From Desulfurococcales archaeon (GTDB lineage: Archaea; Thermoproteota; Thermoprotei_A; Sulfolobales; NBVN01), in assembly GCA_026986255.1 (NCBI GenBank), contig JALSOX010000019.1:1-11274 (forward strand): 11,274 bases of DNA, in the 5' to 3' direction. Below are positions 1 through 6,565 of this stretch, piece after piece; the stretch's first letter is position 1; every line of letters begins with the position of its first letter. A program made the position numbers and the translations under genes. The notes beneath the pieces were generated by a model, which saw nothing but the letters and a program-made list of their open reading frames with translations, searched no databases and had not been told where the DNA came from.

Positions 1-34
1 TCGTTTCGTCAATGAGTTCTCCGTGTTCAATCAT
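1..34 (-). CDS. Possible start of a divergent leftward gene, cut by the window edge
   Basis: On the minus strand an ATG at 34 opens a frame of eleven codons (M I E H G E L I D E T) that runs off the left edge with no stop. It faces away from glutamine synthetase. The A/T-rich stretch at 61-69 reads as a TATA-like element on this strand and lies about the right distance upstream for a leaderless or near-leaderless start. Eleven codons are too few to identify a product, and chance openness is quite possible. The main support is the divergent arrangement and the gap of only about 70 bp to the next gene. Confidence 0.3.
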   Translation of the reverse strand, partial: MIEHGELIDET

Positions 35-57
35 TTAAATGTTCGTTTTCATTAGGA

Positions 58-70
58 AATCCTTATTTCT
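58..70 (+). promoter_or_regulatory. Probable TATA box for glutamine synthetase
   Basis: The segment reads AAATCCTTATTTC, with a purine/A-rich BRE-like stretch followed by CTTATTT centred near 65. That is 40 nt upstream of the ATG at 105, which predicts transcription starting near 91 and a leader of about 14 nt. The same bases read as AAATAAG on the other strand and could serve the divergent leftward frame. This rests on position and composition only. Confidence 0.4.
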
Positions 71-104
71 TGTTCGGAAAATAACGTTAGTTTAGTGAAC
101 AGTG

Positions 105-1436
105 ATGGAGAACACACACGAAGATATGTCGGACGGTATTGAATGGGTTGATGTACACTACGTTGACCTACGCGGAAGACTACACTCAGTCTCAGTGACT
201 TACGAGAGAGCTTCCAAGGGAGACGTATTCTTCGACGGATCATCGGTTGACTTAGCAGACATAAGCGATAGCGACCTACACCTAGTGCCGGACATGTCAA
301 CCCTAGCTAAGATACCGTGGGGCGAAAGGAGGGCAAGGGTACATGCCGACATATGGGTCGATGGGAAACCGTTCTGGGGTAACTCGAGAGGCGTGGCACG
401 GAACGCCTCACGCTACGCCAAGGAACACGGCTTCAGAGAATTGATGGGTGCGGAAGTGGAGTTCTTCATTCATAAGGTCGAATTCAAGGTGGGTAAGGGG
501 GAGTTAATAGCTAGGGTAATTAATGACGAAGAACCCCCGACTTGGTCACTACCAACGAAGAGGGCGTACGAAGTAACTGACAGCGACAGCCCCGTAGCTG
601 GCGTGAGGTGGGAGATCGTTAGGGCATTACGGAAGATGGGCATTAAGGCAACAATACATCACCATGAAGTAGCTCCAAACCAAGCCGAGATATCGACAGC
701 GTCGCAGGACGCGGTGGGTTTAGGGGACGACATCCTCACGATAAAGTTCGTTGCTAAGCACATAGCAAGGACGTGGGGATACGTCGCGAACTTCATGCCG
801 AAACCGGTCTTCGGCGATAACGGCTCAGGCATGCATATCCACGCCAGCCTTTGGAAGGGCAATATTAACGTATTCAGCGATGATTCAGACTCTCACGGCA
901 TAAGCCAGTACTGCAGGTACTTCATAGGTGGGTTGCTGGATCACGGACGTGCACTGGCAGCAATAGTGTCTCCGACGACCAACTCGTACAGGAGGCTAGT
1001 GCCGGGGTACGAAGCCCCCATATACCTAGCGTGGGGAATCGCAAACAGGTCTGCAGCAGTCAGAGTCCCTAGGACCCCATCACCCAAGAAGCGCAGGGTA
1101 GAGTTTAGGCCTCCCGACCCGCTGGCAAACCCGTACCTAGCGTCGGCAGCGATACTGGCCGCAGGCTTGGATGGGATAAAGAGGAAGATAGATCCGGGAG
1201 ACCCGATACAGCGGAACATTTACCACATGAGTGAAAGGGAGGTCAAGGAGCTAGGTATAAAGACACTGCCAAAAAGCTTGGATGAGGCGCTGGAGGAACT
1301 CGAGTCTGACTCAGAGTTCCTGCGACCGATATTCCCGCGAGAACTCATCGAGAAGTACATCGAACTAAAGAAGCAGGAGATACTAAGAGTAAACCTCTAC
1401 CCATCACCGGCTGAATTCATGGAGTACACGTGGTGA
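105..1436 (+). CDS. glnA: Glutamine synthetase, type I (GlnA)
   Basis: Glutamine synthetase joins ammonia to glutamate using ATP and is the main nitrogen-assimilation enzyme, a cytoplasmic dodecamer. The 443-residue product has the normal GSI-alpha length and all landmark blocks. Counting from the GTG at 102, these are the N-terminal beta-grasp segment with DGSS near 46, metal-binding EVEFF near 118-122, HHHEVAPNQAE near 187-197, NGSGMHIH near 240-247, the flap NSYRRLVPGYEAP near 294-306, and the RRVEFRPPDP arginine/glutamate block near 331-340. I chose ATG 105 over the adjacent GTG 102 because it is the stronger codon; both fit the TATA box near 65. Another in-frame ATG lies at 126. There is no adenylylation-type C-terminal insertion, and the local motif is NIYHMSERE. 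The gene converges on the next one with a 13-bp gap and no obvious terminator hairpin. Confidence 0.97.
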   Translation: MENTHEDMSDGIEWVDVHYVDLRGRLHSVSVTYERASKGDVFFDGSSVDLADISDSDLHLVPDMSTLAKIPWGERRARVHADIWVDGKPFWGNSRGVARNASRYAKEHGFRELMGAEVEFFIHKVEFKVGKGELIARVINDEEPPTWSLPTKRAYEVTDSDSPVAGVRWEIVRALRKMGIKATIHHHEVAPNQAEISTASQDAVGLGDDILTIKFVAKHIARTWGYVANFMPKPVFGDNGSGMHIHASLWKGNINVFSDDSDSHGISQYCRYFIGGLLDHGRALAAIVSPTTNSYRRLVPGYEAPIYLAWGIANRSAAVRVPRTPSPKKRRVEFRPPDPLANPYLASAAILAAGLDGIKRKIDPGDPIQRNIYHMSEREVKELGIKTLPKSLDEALEELESDSEFLRPIFPRELIEKYIELKKQEILRVNLYPSPAEFMEYTW

Positions 1437-1449
1437 AGGGAAGGAAAGA

Positions 1450-1797
1450 TTAACAGATCTTAGTACCCGGCTTCACGGGTTTCTCAACGGTCAATATTAC
1501 GGGCGTCTCACCCTCACCACAGCCTGCTGCAAGCAACATCCCCTGAGATTCTAGACCCATCATACGTCTGGGCTTAAGGTTCGCCACCACGATAATGTAT
1601 TTACCCTGGAGATCCTCTGGGGCATACCACTTAGCTAGGCCAGCCAGGATTTGCCTCTCACCCAACTCACCCAAGTCAACTATTAGGCGTATTAGCTTAC
1701 GTGATCCCGGTACGCGTTCCGCATGCTTCACATAGCCAACCCTTAAGTCCACCTTGGCAAACTCAGAATACTCGATAATATTAGCTGCCTCATGCAT
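1450..1797 (-). CDS. tRNA-binding (EMAP II/MetRS C-terminal-like) domain protein, MetG-beta type
   Basis: The product is a single OB-fold tRNA-binding domain of the kind attached to the C-terminus of methionyl-tRNA synthetase in bacteria, and encoded separately as a 'beta subunit' in many archaea. Visible family signatures are EYSEFAKVDLRVG near the start, ERVPGSRKLIRLIVDLG, RQILAGLAKWY, IIVVANLKPRRMMG, and the ESQGMLLAA loop. The protein (about 115 residues) is essentially only this domain. I chose ATG 1797. An in-frame TTG at 1830 would lie inside the TATA-like sequence 1829-1840, whereas ATG 1797 sits 38 nt downstream of it, like neighbouring genes. It probably acts in trans to improve tRNA capture by MetRS. 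Another standalone tRNA-binding role is possible. The catalytic metG is not in the window. Confidence 0.9.
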   Translation of the reverse strand: MHEAANIIEYSEFAKVDLRVGYVKHAERVPGSRKLIRLIVDLGELGERQILAGLAKWYAPEDLQGKYIIVVANLKPRRMMGLESQGMLLAAGCGEGETPVILTVEKPVKPGTKIC

Positions 1798-1828
1798 TCG
1801 GATCACCAAAAGCCTAGAGCAAAACACC

Positions 1829-1840
1829 AAAATATAAATG
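1829..1840 (-). promoter_or_regulatory. TATA box for the tRNA-binding-domain gene
   Basis: On the minus strand the sequence is CATTTATATTTT, centred near 1835. It is 38 nt upstream of ATG 1797, predicting a leader of about 12 nt with a weak GGTGAT ribosome-binding match just before the start codon. It indicates separate transcription from the upstream thiolase operon, although readthrough across the short gap is possible. Confidence 0.5.
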
Positions 1841-1877
1841 TATGTTTCTTGCCGAGTATTCTAAGCTAAGTGAGGGG

Positions 1878-2336
1878 CTAAGGGCTGGCCTCGGCCTCCA
1901 CGGTTTCCGCTCTCTTCTTTTCTGGGCTAGTTTCCTCACCTCTAATGGGTTTGAACTTAACTACGTAAGGCACCACGCCGTCTAGGGTGGGCGCTGTTCT
2001 CCTGATGGTGGCTTGCACCTTCATACCTACCCGTACTTCCTCAGGCTTCACGTCCGTCAGTTGTGCCAGAACCTTCGCGTCCCCCAGCTTTATGATCGCT
2101 ATTATTAGGGGTGCGTACTGCTCAAACCCCTTAATAGGTACGTTAAGCACGGTGTAGGTCAGTACCTCACCCTCACGCGGTAGCTCTATCTCGATGAGGT
2201 TCCTGGAACCGCATTTTGGGCACGCAGCCTTAGGGGGGTAGGCGACGAAGCCACAGTCCTGGCACTTAGTGCCTGAGAGCCTTATTAGGCGGTTCCTTAA
2301 ACGCCATATCCTCTGGATGGTGGTCACGTATATCAC
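1878..2336 (-). CDS. DUF35 zinc-ribbon/OB-fold acyl-CoA-associated protein
   Basis: DUF35 proteins combine a rubredoxin-like zinc ribbon with an OB fold and partner with thiolases. In archaea one bridges acetoacetyl-CoA thiolase and HMG-CoA synthase and helps form a shared CoA site. Here the four zinc cysteines are seen as CQDCG and CPKCG near residues 24-42. They are followed by an OB-type beta segment (GEVLTYTVLNVPIKGFEQYAPL, then LAQLTDVKPEEVRVGMKVQA) and the end block PYVVKFKPI. The last roughly 20 residues are charged (E, K, A) and look disordered. Start: a GTG at 2336 whose last bases overlap the thiolase TGA (GTGA), which indicates translational coupling. A GTG at codon 4 is an alternative. 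It is the third gene of the leftward operon. Confidence 0.9.
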   Translation of the reverse strand: MIYVTTIQRIWRLRNRLIRLSGTKCQDCGFVAYPPKAACPKCGSRNLIEIELPREGEVLTYTVLNVPIKGFEQYAPLIIAIIKLGDAKVLAQLTDVKPEEVRVGMKVQATIRRTAPTLDGVVPYVVKFKPIRGEETSPEKKRAETVEAEASP

Positions 2337-3475
2337 CTCATCAAAACAACGGTGGTTACGTTTGAACCAACACCACCTATGTTCTGCGCTAGCCCGACCT
2401 CACCACCCACTTTCAACCCCGGGAAATCGCCGCGTAACTGCATGGCTATCTCAGCGACTTGATACACGCCAGTAGCACCCACTGGATGACCCCTAGCCTT
2501 AAGACCTCCTGAAGGGTTAAGCACGGGTTTATCTCCTGGCCTGAACCTACCTTCCGCCCAGAGCTTCGGGGCCTTACCCCTCTCGGCGAACCCTATCTCT
2601 TCGATACTTATCGCTGCAACTATGCTGTACGCGTCATGGATCTCAGCAACGTCGACGTCGTTAATACTTACGTTAGCCATCTTAAGGGCCCTCTCCGTCG
2701 AGAGCTTAGCCGCTAAGAACCTATCCAGCTCGAACCTTGACGAGAGGTCAGGGCTGTCGAGGGCATTACCTATCCCAGCAACTCTCACGGGCGTGTCGTT
2801 TAGCTTCCGGTACTCCTCAGAGACGAGCATGATTGCAGCCGCGCCATCACTAAGTGGGCATGAGTCAAACAGCCTTACAGGGTCAGCTATCACGGGGGAA
2901 TTCATCACGGTCTCCAGCGTTATTCTCTTCCTTAACTGAGCATATGGGTTATGGTAAGCATTCTCATGCATCATTACTGCCCAGTGAGCCATCTCCTCAC
3001 GCGTGACGCCGTGTTTATCCATGTAATACCGCATCACTAAGGCGTTCAAGCCAGCGAAGCTTATGCCGTAGATGAGTTCGTAGTCCGCGTCAGCAGCGTA
3101 TGCTAGGCCGCGGGCAGTATCGGGGGTGGGTCGCTCATGTAGCTTCTCTATGCCCACTACTAGGACCTTATCAAACAACCCTGACGACACTAGGGAGTAG
3201 CCGGCCAGTAACGCAGCCCCACCGGAACCGCAGGCCCCCTCTGCCTTAAAGCCGCTGATTCCCCTTAACCCCACGTGGTCAGCTATTAGGGCTGCGAGGT
3301 TTTCCTGCTCTACTAAGCTACTGAGCATGTTCCCAACGACGATTGCATCAGGCTTCTCGTTACCAGCGTCCCCCATCGCCTTCACCATAGCCTCCGCGGC
3401 TAGGTCTCTCAACGAAACATCTACTCTCTTGCCTACCTCAGTTAAGCCCACACCAACTATGAAGACGTCGCGCAA
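2333..3475 (-). CDS. Acetyl-CoA C-acetyltransferase (archaeal/SCP-x type thiolase)
   Basis: Thiolase condenses two acetyl-CoA to acetoacetyl-CoA, the first step of the mevalonate route to archaeal lipids, or cleaves 3-ketoacyl-CoA in the reverse direction. Counting from the GTG at 3484, the nucleophile is Cys85 in EGACGSGG, His283 lies in EIHDAY and His333 in GHPVGATG. The usual C-terminal cysteine loop is replaced by AQNIGGVGSN, a variant typical of the archaeal and SCP-x branch. I prefer TTG 3475. The GGAGG at 3488-3484 would overlap a GTG start at 3484, but sits 8 nt before TTG 3475, and the resulting N-terminus MRDVFIVGVG matches the family. The gene follows its upstream partner by a few bases and overlaps the DUF35 gene. 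An acetoacetyl-CoA-forming role is inferred from operon order. Confidence 0.93.
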   Translation of the reverse strand: MRDVFIVGVGLTEVGKRVDVSLRDLAAEAMVKAMGDAGNEKPDAIVVGNMLSSLVEQENLAALIADHVGLRGISGFKAEGACGSGGAALLAGYSLVSSGLFDKVLVVGIEKLHERPTPDTARGLAYAADADYELIYGISFAGLNALVMRYYMDKHGVTREEMAHWAVMMHENAYHNPYAQLRKRITLETVMNSPVIADPVRLFDSCPLSDGAAAIMLVSEEYRKLNDTPVRVAGIGNALDSPDLSSRFELDRFLAAKLSTERALKMANVSINDVDVAEIHDAYSIVAAISIEEIGFAERGKAPKLWAEGRFRPGDKPVLNPSGGLKARGHPVGATGVYQVAEIAMQLRGDFPGLKVGGEVGLAQNIGGVGSNVTTVVLMR

Positions 3476-3490
3476 GACACGCACCTCCTA
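3476..3490 (-). promoter_or_regulatory. Shine-Dalgarno site that decides the thiolase start
   Basis: Minus-strand TAGGAGGTG contains the upstream gene's TAG stop and a full GGAGG at 3488-3484. The first start codon, GTG 3484, overlaps this motif and so could not use it. TTG 3475 lies 8 nt downstream, which is an ordinary spacing. This moves the annotated thiolase start three codons inward. Confidence 0.55.
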
Positions 3491-4267
3491 CTTGGACTTA
3501 CACCTCATAACAACTACGTAGACTCCCCCACCTGTTGCCTCACCTATAAATAACATCTTAGTTTTCCCCATGTTGCAGCATCTCTCCAAACCCTTAACTA
3601 AGGAGAGTGCCGCAGCTATGTGTCCTTTGAAGCCTGCCTTTAACACTTCCTTCACAGGGCTTAGGTCAGCTGACTTGAGTTTAAGTGACGCTATGGTCTT
3701 CTCAAGGATCTTAGGCTTACTCATGTACCCGCTAACAACTCCGATGCTGGACATCCTGCTCCGGCTTCTGAACAGCTTCTTGATTATCCTCGGGAGGTTG
3801 GATAGGGTTATTTCTGAGAGAAGGTCTGAGAGGGCCCTTTCGTCGGTAAGGGACGTCCTCATGAAGCCCATGAACTCCTTACGTACCTCATGTTTCAGGA
3901 CATCGACTCTGCCCTTCTTGCGGAACTCTATAGCGACTGATGCTGCGGGAGGCTCTCCCCTAACGACGACCATTACTGAAGGGACGCTTCGGATCGCTTG
4001 CTCTATGCCATCATCGAGGGAGTTAAGCACAGTTACCTTAAGCCCACCCATACCCAGTAACTCAGGAACGACGTGGAAGTCGGGAGGGTGATTGTTAGTG
4101 TCTGCCACGAAGATAAGATGGGTGTTGGGGGTTAAGCTGACCCTGCTAAGAACCTCGTAAGCCATGGTGATTTCATCTTCATCTATCGCGGGAGACGGCA
4201 CCCTCCTGCCCTCGACCTCGGCAGTGTTGGAGGGTGTGTACGTTGCCCAATCCCTGATTGATACCAT
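3488..4267 (-). CDS. Shrunken HMG-CoA-synthase-like (thiolase-fold) protein, apparently without catalytic cysteine
   Basis: I read this 259-residue protein as a divergent relative of archaeal HMG-CoA synthase, which is normally about 350 residues. The N-terminus (MVSIRDWATYTPS, then RRVPSPAIDEDEITMAYEVLSR) matches the synthase's 'GIVSYGAYIP' and 'VPSPDEDxxTMAVEA' segments. The block DTNNHPPDFHVVPELLGMGG corresponds to 'SESHPYAVKPTSxIVAEALG'. A strand-and-glycine block near the C-terminus (GKTKMLFIGEATGGGVYVVVMR) resembles 'GDxILVVSYGSGAGSDAF'. The segment where the family has its ACKAGT nucleophile reads KVTVLNSLDDGIEQA and holds no cysteine; the middle is shortened and rich in Lys and Arg. 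It is the first gene of the operon with thiolase and DUF35, exactly where true HMG-CoA synthase normally sits. I infer a non-catalytic partner of the thiolase. The homology is by eye and needs a structural comparison. Confidence 0.6.
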   Translation of the reverse strand: MVSIRDWATYTPSNTAEVEGRRVPSPAIDEDEITMAYEVLSRVSLTPNTHLIFVADTNNHPPDFHVVPELLGMGGLKVTVLNSLDDGIEQAIRSVPSVMVVVRGEPPAASVAIEFRKKGRVDVLKHEVRKEFMGFMRTSLTDERALSDLLSEITLSNLPRIIKKLFRSRSRMSSIGVVSGYMSKPKILEKTIASLKLKSADLSPVKEVLKAGFKGHIAAALSLVKGLERCCNMGKTKMLFIGEATGGGVYVVVMRCKSK

Positions 4268-4300
4268 GAGTCCCTAACCTAAGTCGAATATGGGAGCCCC

Positions 4301-4311
4301 CTTTTTATTGT
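4301..4311 (-). promoter_or_regulatory. TATA box of the HMGS-like/thiolase/DUF35 operon
   Basis: Minus-strand ACAATAAAAAG is centred about 39 nt upstream of ATG 4267, which predicts a short leader of roughly 13 nt. No other promoter-like element is visible between the three genes, whose gaps are a few bases or overlaps, so one transcript is expected. Confidence 0.5.
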
Positions 4312-4428
4312 TTAGGTTTTTGTTGAAGGTCGGTATAAACAATTGTCTATAATTCTCTACCCGAGCAGGCCAGACGACTAATGTTGTTAGTAGGATGCGC
4401 TTAAGGAGTAATTAACGTAACGGTCACG

Positions 4429-4440
4429 CTTTTAATGAAA
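4429..4440 (+). promoter_or_regulatory. TATA box of the flippase-like gene
   Basis: CTTTTAATGAAA is centred 39 nt upstream of the TTG start at 4473, matching the spacing seen for neighbouring genes and predicting transcription from about 4460. Confidence 0.4.
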
Positions 4441-4472
4441 TACTTTACTCAGTGTACAGGTAGGGTCTGTCA

Positions 4473-5513
4473 TTGAGTAGGGTGAAGTACTCGAAGCGAC
4501 TGACAGTGATGGGTATTGTTATAGGGGTGATTGCGTATGCCGTGATATTTCTCTATATATATAAAGGACACTTCCTGAAGTTCTTCTACATAATATCTAG
4601 AGGTGATGTCGAGGATGCTGTGGTGGCTTACATCGCTAGGGTTGCGGCAATAACATGTCATGCTCTAGCGTGGTGGATAATAATTAGAACCTTCAGGAAG
4701 GTCAACCCCCTAAGGATACTTAAGATAACCTTCGCCGCAATATTCGTTGAATTCATAGTGCCTGTTGGCGGTGCAACGGAAGTCGCCAAACTGTTCCTCG
4801 TACTTAAGCTGGGGTCGCTGAACAGGGAGGAGGGCATAGCGTCCATACTAATGCATAGACTCATAGTATCTCTAACGATTTTCTTGACGACCCTCCTATC
4901 ACTCATACTAATTAACGCTCCGCCAATACTCTTCATAGTCCTAGGCCTTCCTGCATTAGGGCTTCTACTCGTTAATACGGGGGTTTACATGCTTCCTAAA
5001 TCCAGGAGGGTCGAACGCCTTGCCGATAGGTTCTTCTCGAGGTTCGGCATTAGCGTCGCAGGCTTCGCCAAGAATTATGAATTATGTATGGGGAAGATAA
5101 AGAAGTATAAGAAGCTTCTCCTACTAGCTACTCTAGCGGCTTTTGGTGAGAGGCTATCTAACGCGGTATTCGGGATGGCCGTAGCGGGGATTGCGGGCAC
5201 TCACCTGAGCATGCCGCAGGCTTTCCTAACGTTTGACTCACTCTACACAATAATCTGGTTGCTGCCAGCCATAACGCCTGGAGGTATCGGGATATTCGAG
5301 TTCATCCAGACGCTCCTCTTAACCTACATAGGTGTTGGGGTGCAGGAGGCGGCAACGATGAGCATAGTGTCGAGAATATACTACGTTGTCGGCGAGTACC
5401 CGCTGTTCGTAGCCTCGGTAGCGGCTCTGGGGTACAGCGTTAGGTCCTTCATACGTCAAGCCTTCGGCGGCGGTAACGACCGGCAAAACACGGCATCACG
5501 GCCCAGCACGTAA
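4473..5513 (+). CDS. UPF0104 / lysylphosphatidylglycerol-synthase-TM-like (flippase-like) membrane protein
   Basis: A 346-residue integral membrane protein with about eight hydrophobic segments: roughly 12-31, 48-70, 80-100, 125-145, 148-172, 215-240, 255-300 and 310-330. It matches the UPF0104 family, the membrane part of MprF and of proteins often linked to glycan or lipid transfer. The key signature is the late motif ITPGGIGIFE near residue 265. Other matches are FVEFIVPVGGATEVAK near residues 90-105 and an Arg/His-containing helix (MHRLIVS). The charged tail (GGGNDRQNTASRPST) should be cytoplasmic. The start is TTG 4473, supported by the TATA spacing and a positively charged N-terminus. 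The transported substrate cannot be read from sequence. The genes downstream (Fe-S and MoCo functions) are not obviously related. Confidence 0.85.
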   Translation: MSRVKYSKRLTVMGIVIGVIAYAVIFLYIYKGHFLKFFYIISRGDVEDAVVAYIARVAAITCHALAWWIIIRTFRKVNPLRILKITFAAIFVEFIVPVGGATEVAKLFLVLKLGSLNREEGIASILMHRLIVSLTIFLTTLLSLILINAPPILFIVLGLPALGLLLVNTGVYMLPKSRRVERLADRFFSRFGISVAGFAKNYELCMGKIKKYKKLLLLATLAAFGERLSNAVFGMAVAGIAGTHLSMPQAFLTFDSLYTIIWLLPAITPGGIGIFEFIQTLLLTYIGVGVQEAATMSIVSRIYYVVGEYPLFVASVAALGYSVRSFIRQAFGGGNDRQNTASRPST

Positions 5514-5561
5514 CTTGGTGTGAGGCACTGCATTGCCCTTATTAGGGTGCTCAACCAAGTT
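5512..5561 (+). other. Large inverted repeat between the flippase-like and MIP18 genes
   Basis: AACTTGGT (5512-5519) is exactly complementary to ACCAAGTT (5554-5561). The pairing extends inward by TGAG (5521-5524) with CTCA (5550-5553), skipping one base, to give about 12 pairs. An inner CCCT-TATT-AGGG hairpin lies at 5536-5547. It begins at the flippase stop codon and is followed by TTCTTTAG. It could be a terminator, a leader structure or an operator. The central CTTATTA (5538-5544) is also 39 nt upstream of the next start codon and may be that gene's TATA box. Confidence 0.5.
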
Positions 5562-5579
5562 CTTTAGGTGCGTTAAAGG

Positions 5580-5948
5580 TTGGCTACAAATAAGGAGGAA
5601 ATACGGAAGAGGGTCATAGAGGCCTTAAAGCAAGTTTACGATCCGGAGATACCGATCAACGTGTGGGACCTAGGGTTGATTTACGAGGTCAACGTCACCG
5701 ATGATGGGGTCGTGAATATTAAGATGACGCTCACAGCGCCCGGATGTCCTCTCGCAAACATGATAGCTTACAGGGTTTACTTAGCGGCCCAAAGCGTTGA
5801 GGGTGTTAAGGACGTTAATGTGGATGTTGTGTTCGACCCTCCTTGGGATCCAACTAGGATGACGCCTGAAGGACGTAAGAAGTTCAGAGAGTTAATGGGG
5901 TACGACATTGTTGAGGCGTATGAGAGTGACAGGAGGGGAGGAGGTTGA
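5580..5948 (+). CDS. MIP18/DUF59 family Fe-S cluster assembly protein (SufT-like)
   Basis: DUF59 proteins help deliver iron-sulfur clusters to target proteins; the bacterial form is SufT and the eukaryotic one is CIAO2/MIP18. The 122-residue product shows the hallmark DPEIPINVWDLGLIY near residues 21-35. It also has TAPGCP near 52-57 with the conserved cysteine, and the block VNVDVVFDPPWDPTRMTPEGR near 80-100. It is essentially the domain plus a short Gly-rich tail. The start is TTG 5580, 13 nt after the predicted transcription start. Its stop overlaps the start of the moaB-like gene (TTGA), so the two are very probably co-translated. Fe-S maturation next to a molybdenum or tungsten cofactor gene is a sensible pairing, since such oxidoreductases also carry Fe-S clusters; that link is inference. 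Confidence 0.92.
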   Translation: MATNKEEIRKRVIEALKQVYDPEIPINVWDLGLIYEVNVTDDGVVNIKMTLTAPGCPLANMIAYRVYLAAQSVEGVKDVNVDVVFDPPWDPTRMTPEGRKKFRELMGYDIVEAYESDRRGGG

Positions 5949-6457
5949 GTCCCGTTGAAGAGCATAGGAAAGCCGCAGAGAGCTTAGTGGTTCGCTTCTG
6001 CGCTGTCGTAACCAGCGACGCCGTTTACGAGGGGCGGCGGCGGGATGAGGTAACGCCGCTCGTGGCTTCCTTAGTGACTGACGCTGGCCACATACTCATT
6101 AACGCCGCTGTCGTCCCGAATAAGCGTGAGGAGATAAGGAAAGCTATTACTGTGGCGGTAAAGGAATGTGATGTGGTCATAGTTACTGGGGGCACGGGAA
6201 TAAGCCGGAAGGATATGTCCGTGGACGTCGCTAAGGAGCTATGCGTTAAGGACTTACCTGGGTTCGGGGAACTCTTCAGGTACTTAACGTTCACGAGGCA
6301 TGGTACGGCGGCAATAGCTACTCGTGCGTACGCCTGCGTTACTGACTCTGCATTGATCTTCGTTACGCCGGGCTCCAAGGACGCTGTTAGAATGGCGCTT
6401 AACGAATTAATTCTGCCTGAGGTAAAGCACCTTGTGTACGAGACCAGGAAGTCCTAG
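5945..6457 (+). CDS. moaB: MoaB/Mog-type molybdopterin adenylyltransferase
   Basis: MoaB/Mog proteins adenylylate molybdopterin before metal insertion; in archaeal hyperthermophiles the cofactor often carries tungsten. The 170-residue product has the family core: FCAVVTSDAVYEG near 19-31, the switch region HILINAAVVPNKREEIRKAI near 48-67, and the substrate loop VIVTGGTGISRKD near 78-90, followed by LPGFGELFRYLTF and the C-terminal strand ALIFVTPGSKDAVRMAL. The Asp of 'SRKDM' fits the catalytic position. The start is TTG 5945, which overlaps the MIP18 stop (TTGA). The strong purine run AGGAGGGGAGGAGG (5931-5944) just before it offers ribosome binding at a spacing of about 6 nt. No other cofactor-synthesis genes are in the window. 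Confidence 0.92.
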   Translation: MSPVEEHRKAAESLVVRFCAVVTSDAVYEGRRRDEVTPLVASLVTDAGHILINAAVVPNKREEIRKAITVAVKECDVVIVTGGTGISRKDMSVDVAKELCVKDLPGFGELFRYLTFTRHGTAAIATRAYACVTDSALIFVTPGSKDAVRMALNELILPEVKHLVYETRKS

Positions 6458-6497
6458 CAGTTCACAACACAGTTAATTATTTCCCCTAACCCTACGC

Positions 6498-6508
6498 AAT
6501 ATATTCTC
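6498..6508 (+). promoter_or_regulatory. TATA box of the interrupted M55 peptidase gene
   Basis: CAATATATTCT, centred near 6502, would start transcription near 6528. That is a few bases before TTG 6534 and after the alternative TTG 6522, so it favours 6534 as the original start. It lies in the 64-bp gap after moaB and would still fire, reading into the inserted element antisense to tnpB. Confidence 0.45.
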
Positions 6509-6533
6509 GGAAGAGTTAGTCTTGAGTGCAGGG

Positions 6534-6565
6534 TTGAAGGCTTACGTCTCAGTTGATCTCGAAGG
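6534..6565 (+). pseudogene. 5' fragment of an M55 D-aminopeptidase (DppA-like) gene
   Basis: From TTG 6534 the frame reads MKAYVSVDLEG, which is the N-terminal strand of DppA-type M55 peptidases (family form 'MKxYxSVDMEG'). It carries the first two metal ligands, Asp and Glu of D-x-E. The match stops at the Gly codon (GG at 6564-6565), where the IS607 element begins; the remainder of the gene resumes at 8586. An in-frame TTG at 6522 is an alternative start, but it is upstream of the transcription start predicted from the TATA box. The rejoined sequence reads SVDLEG-VAGLLQLIPG, matching the family across the junction. Confidence 0.85.

Larger units (their letters stand above)
4268..4472. other. 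Divergent intergenic promoter region
   Basis: This 205-bp stretch separates the leftward HMGS-like operon from the rightward flippase-like gene. It contains one TATA-like element for each side (4301-4311 minus, 4429-4440 plus). I see no ORF of note, no tRNA and no strong hairpin between them. Confidence 0.6.

Noticed and set aside
1437..1449. Terminator between glutamine synthetase and the convergent tRNA-binding gene
   Set aside because: The 13-bp gap has no inverted repeat or T-run on either strand.
3570..4091. Plus-strand 173-codon frame opposite the HMGS-like gene
   Set aside because: It has no promoter or ribosome site and no recognisable motifs; the minus frame is longer, has operon context and matches the HMG-CoA synthase pattern.
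5945..6457. Linking MoaB, MIP18 and the M55 gene into one functional operon
   Set aside because: MIP18 and moaB overlap, but the M55 gene has its own TATA box and no shared pathway is evident.
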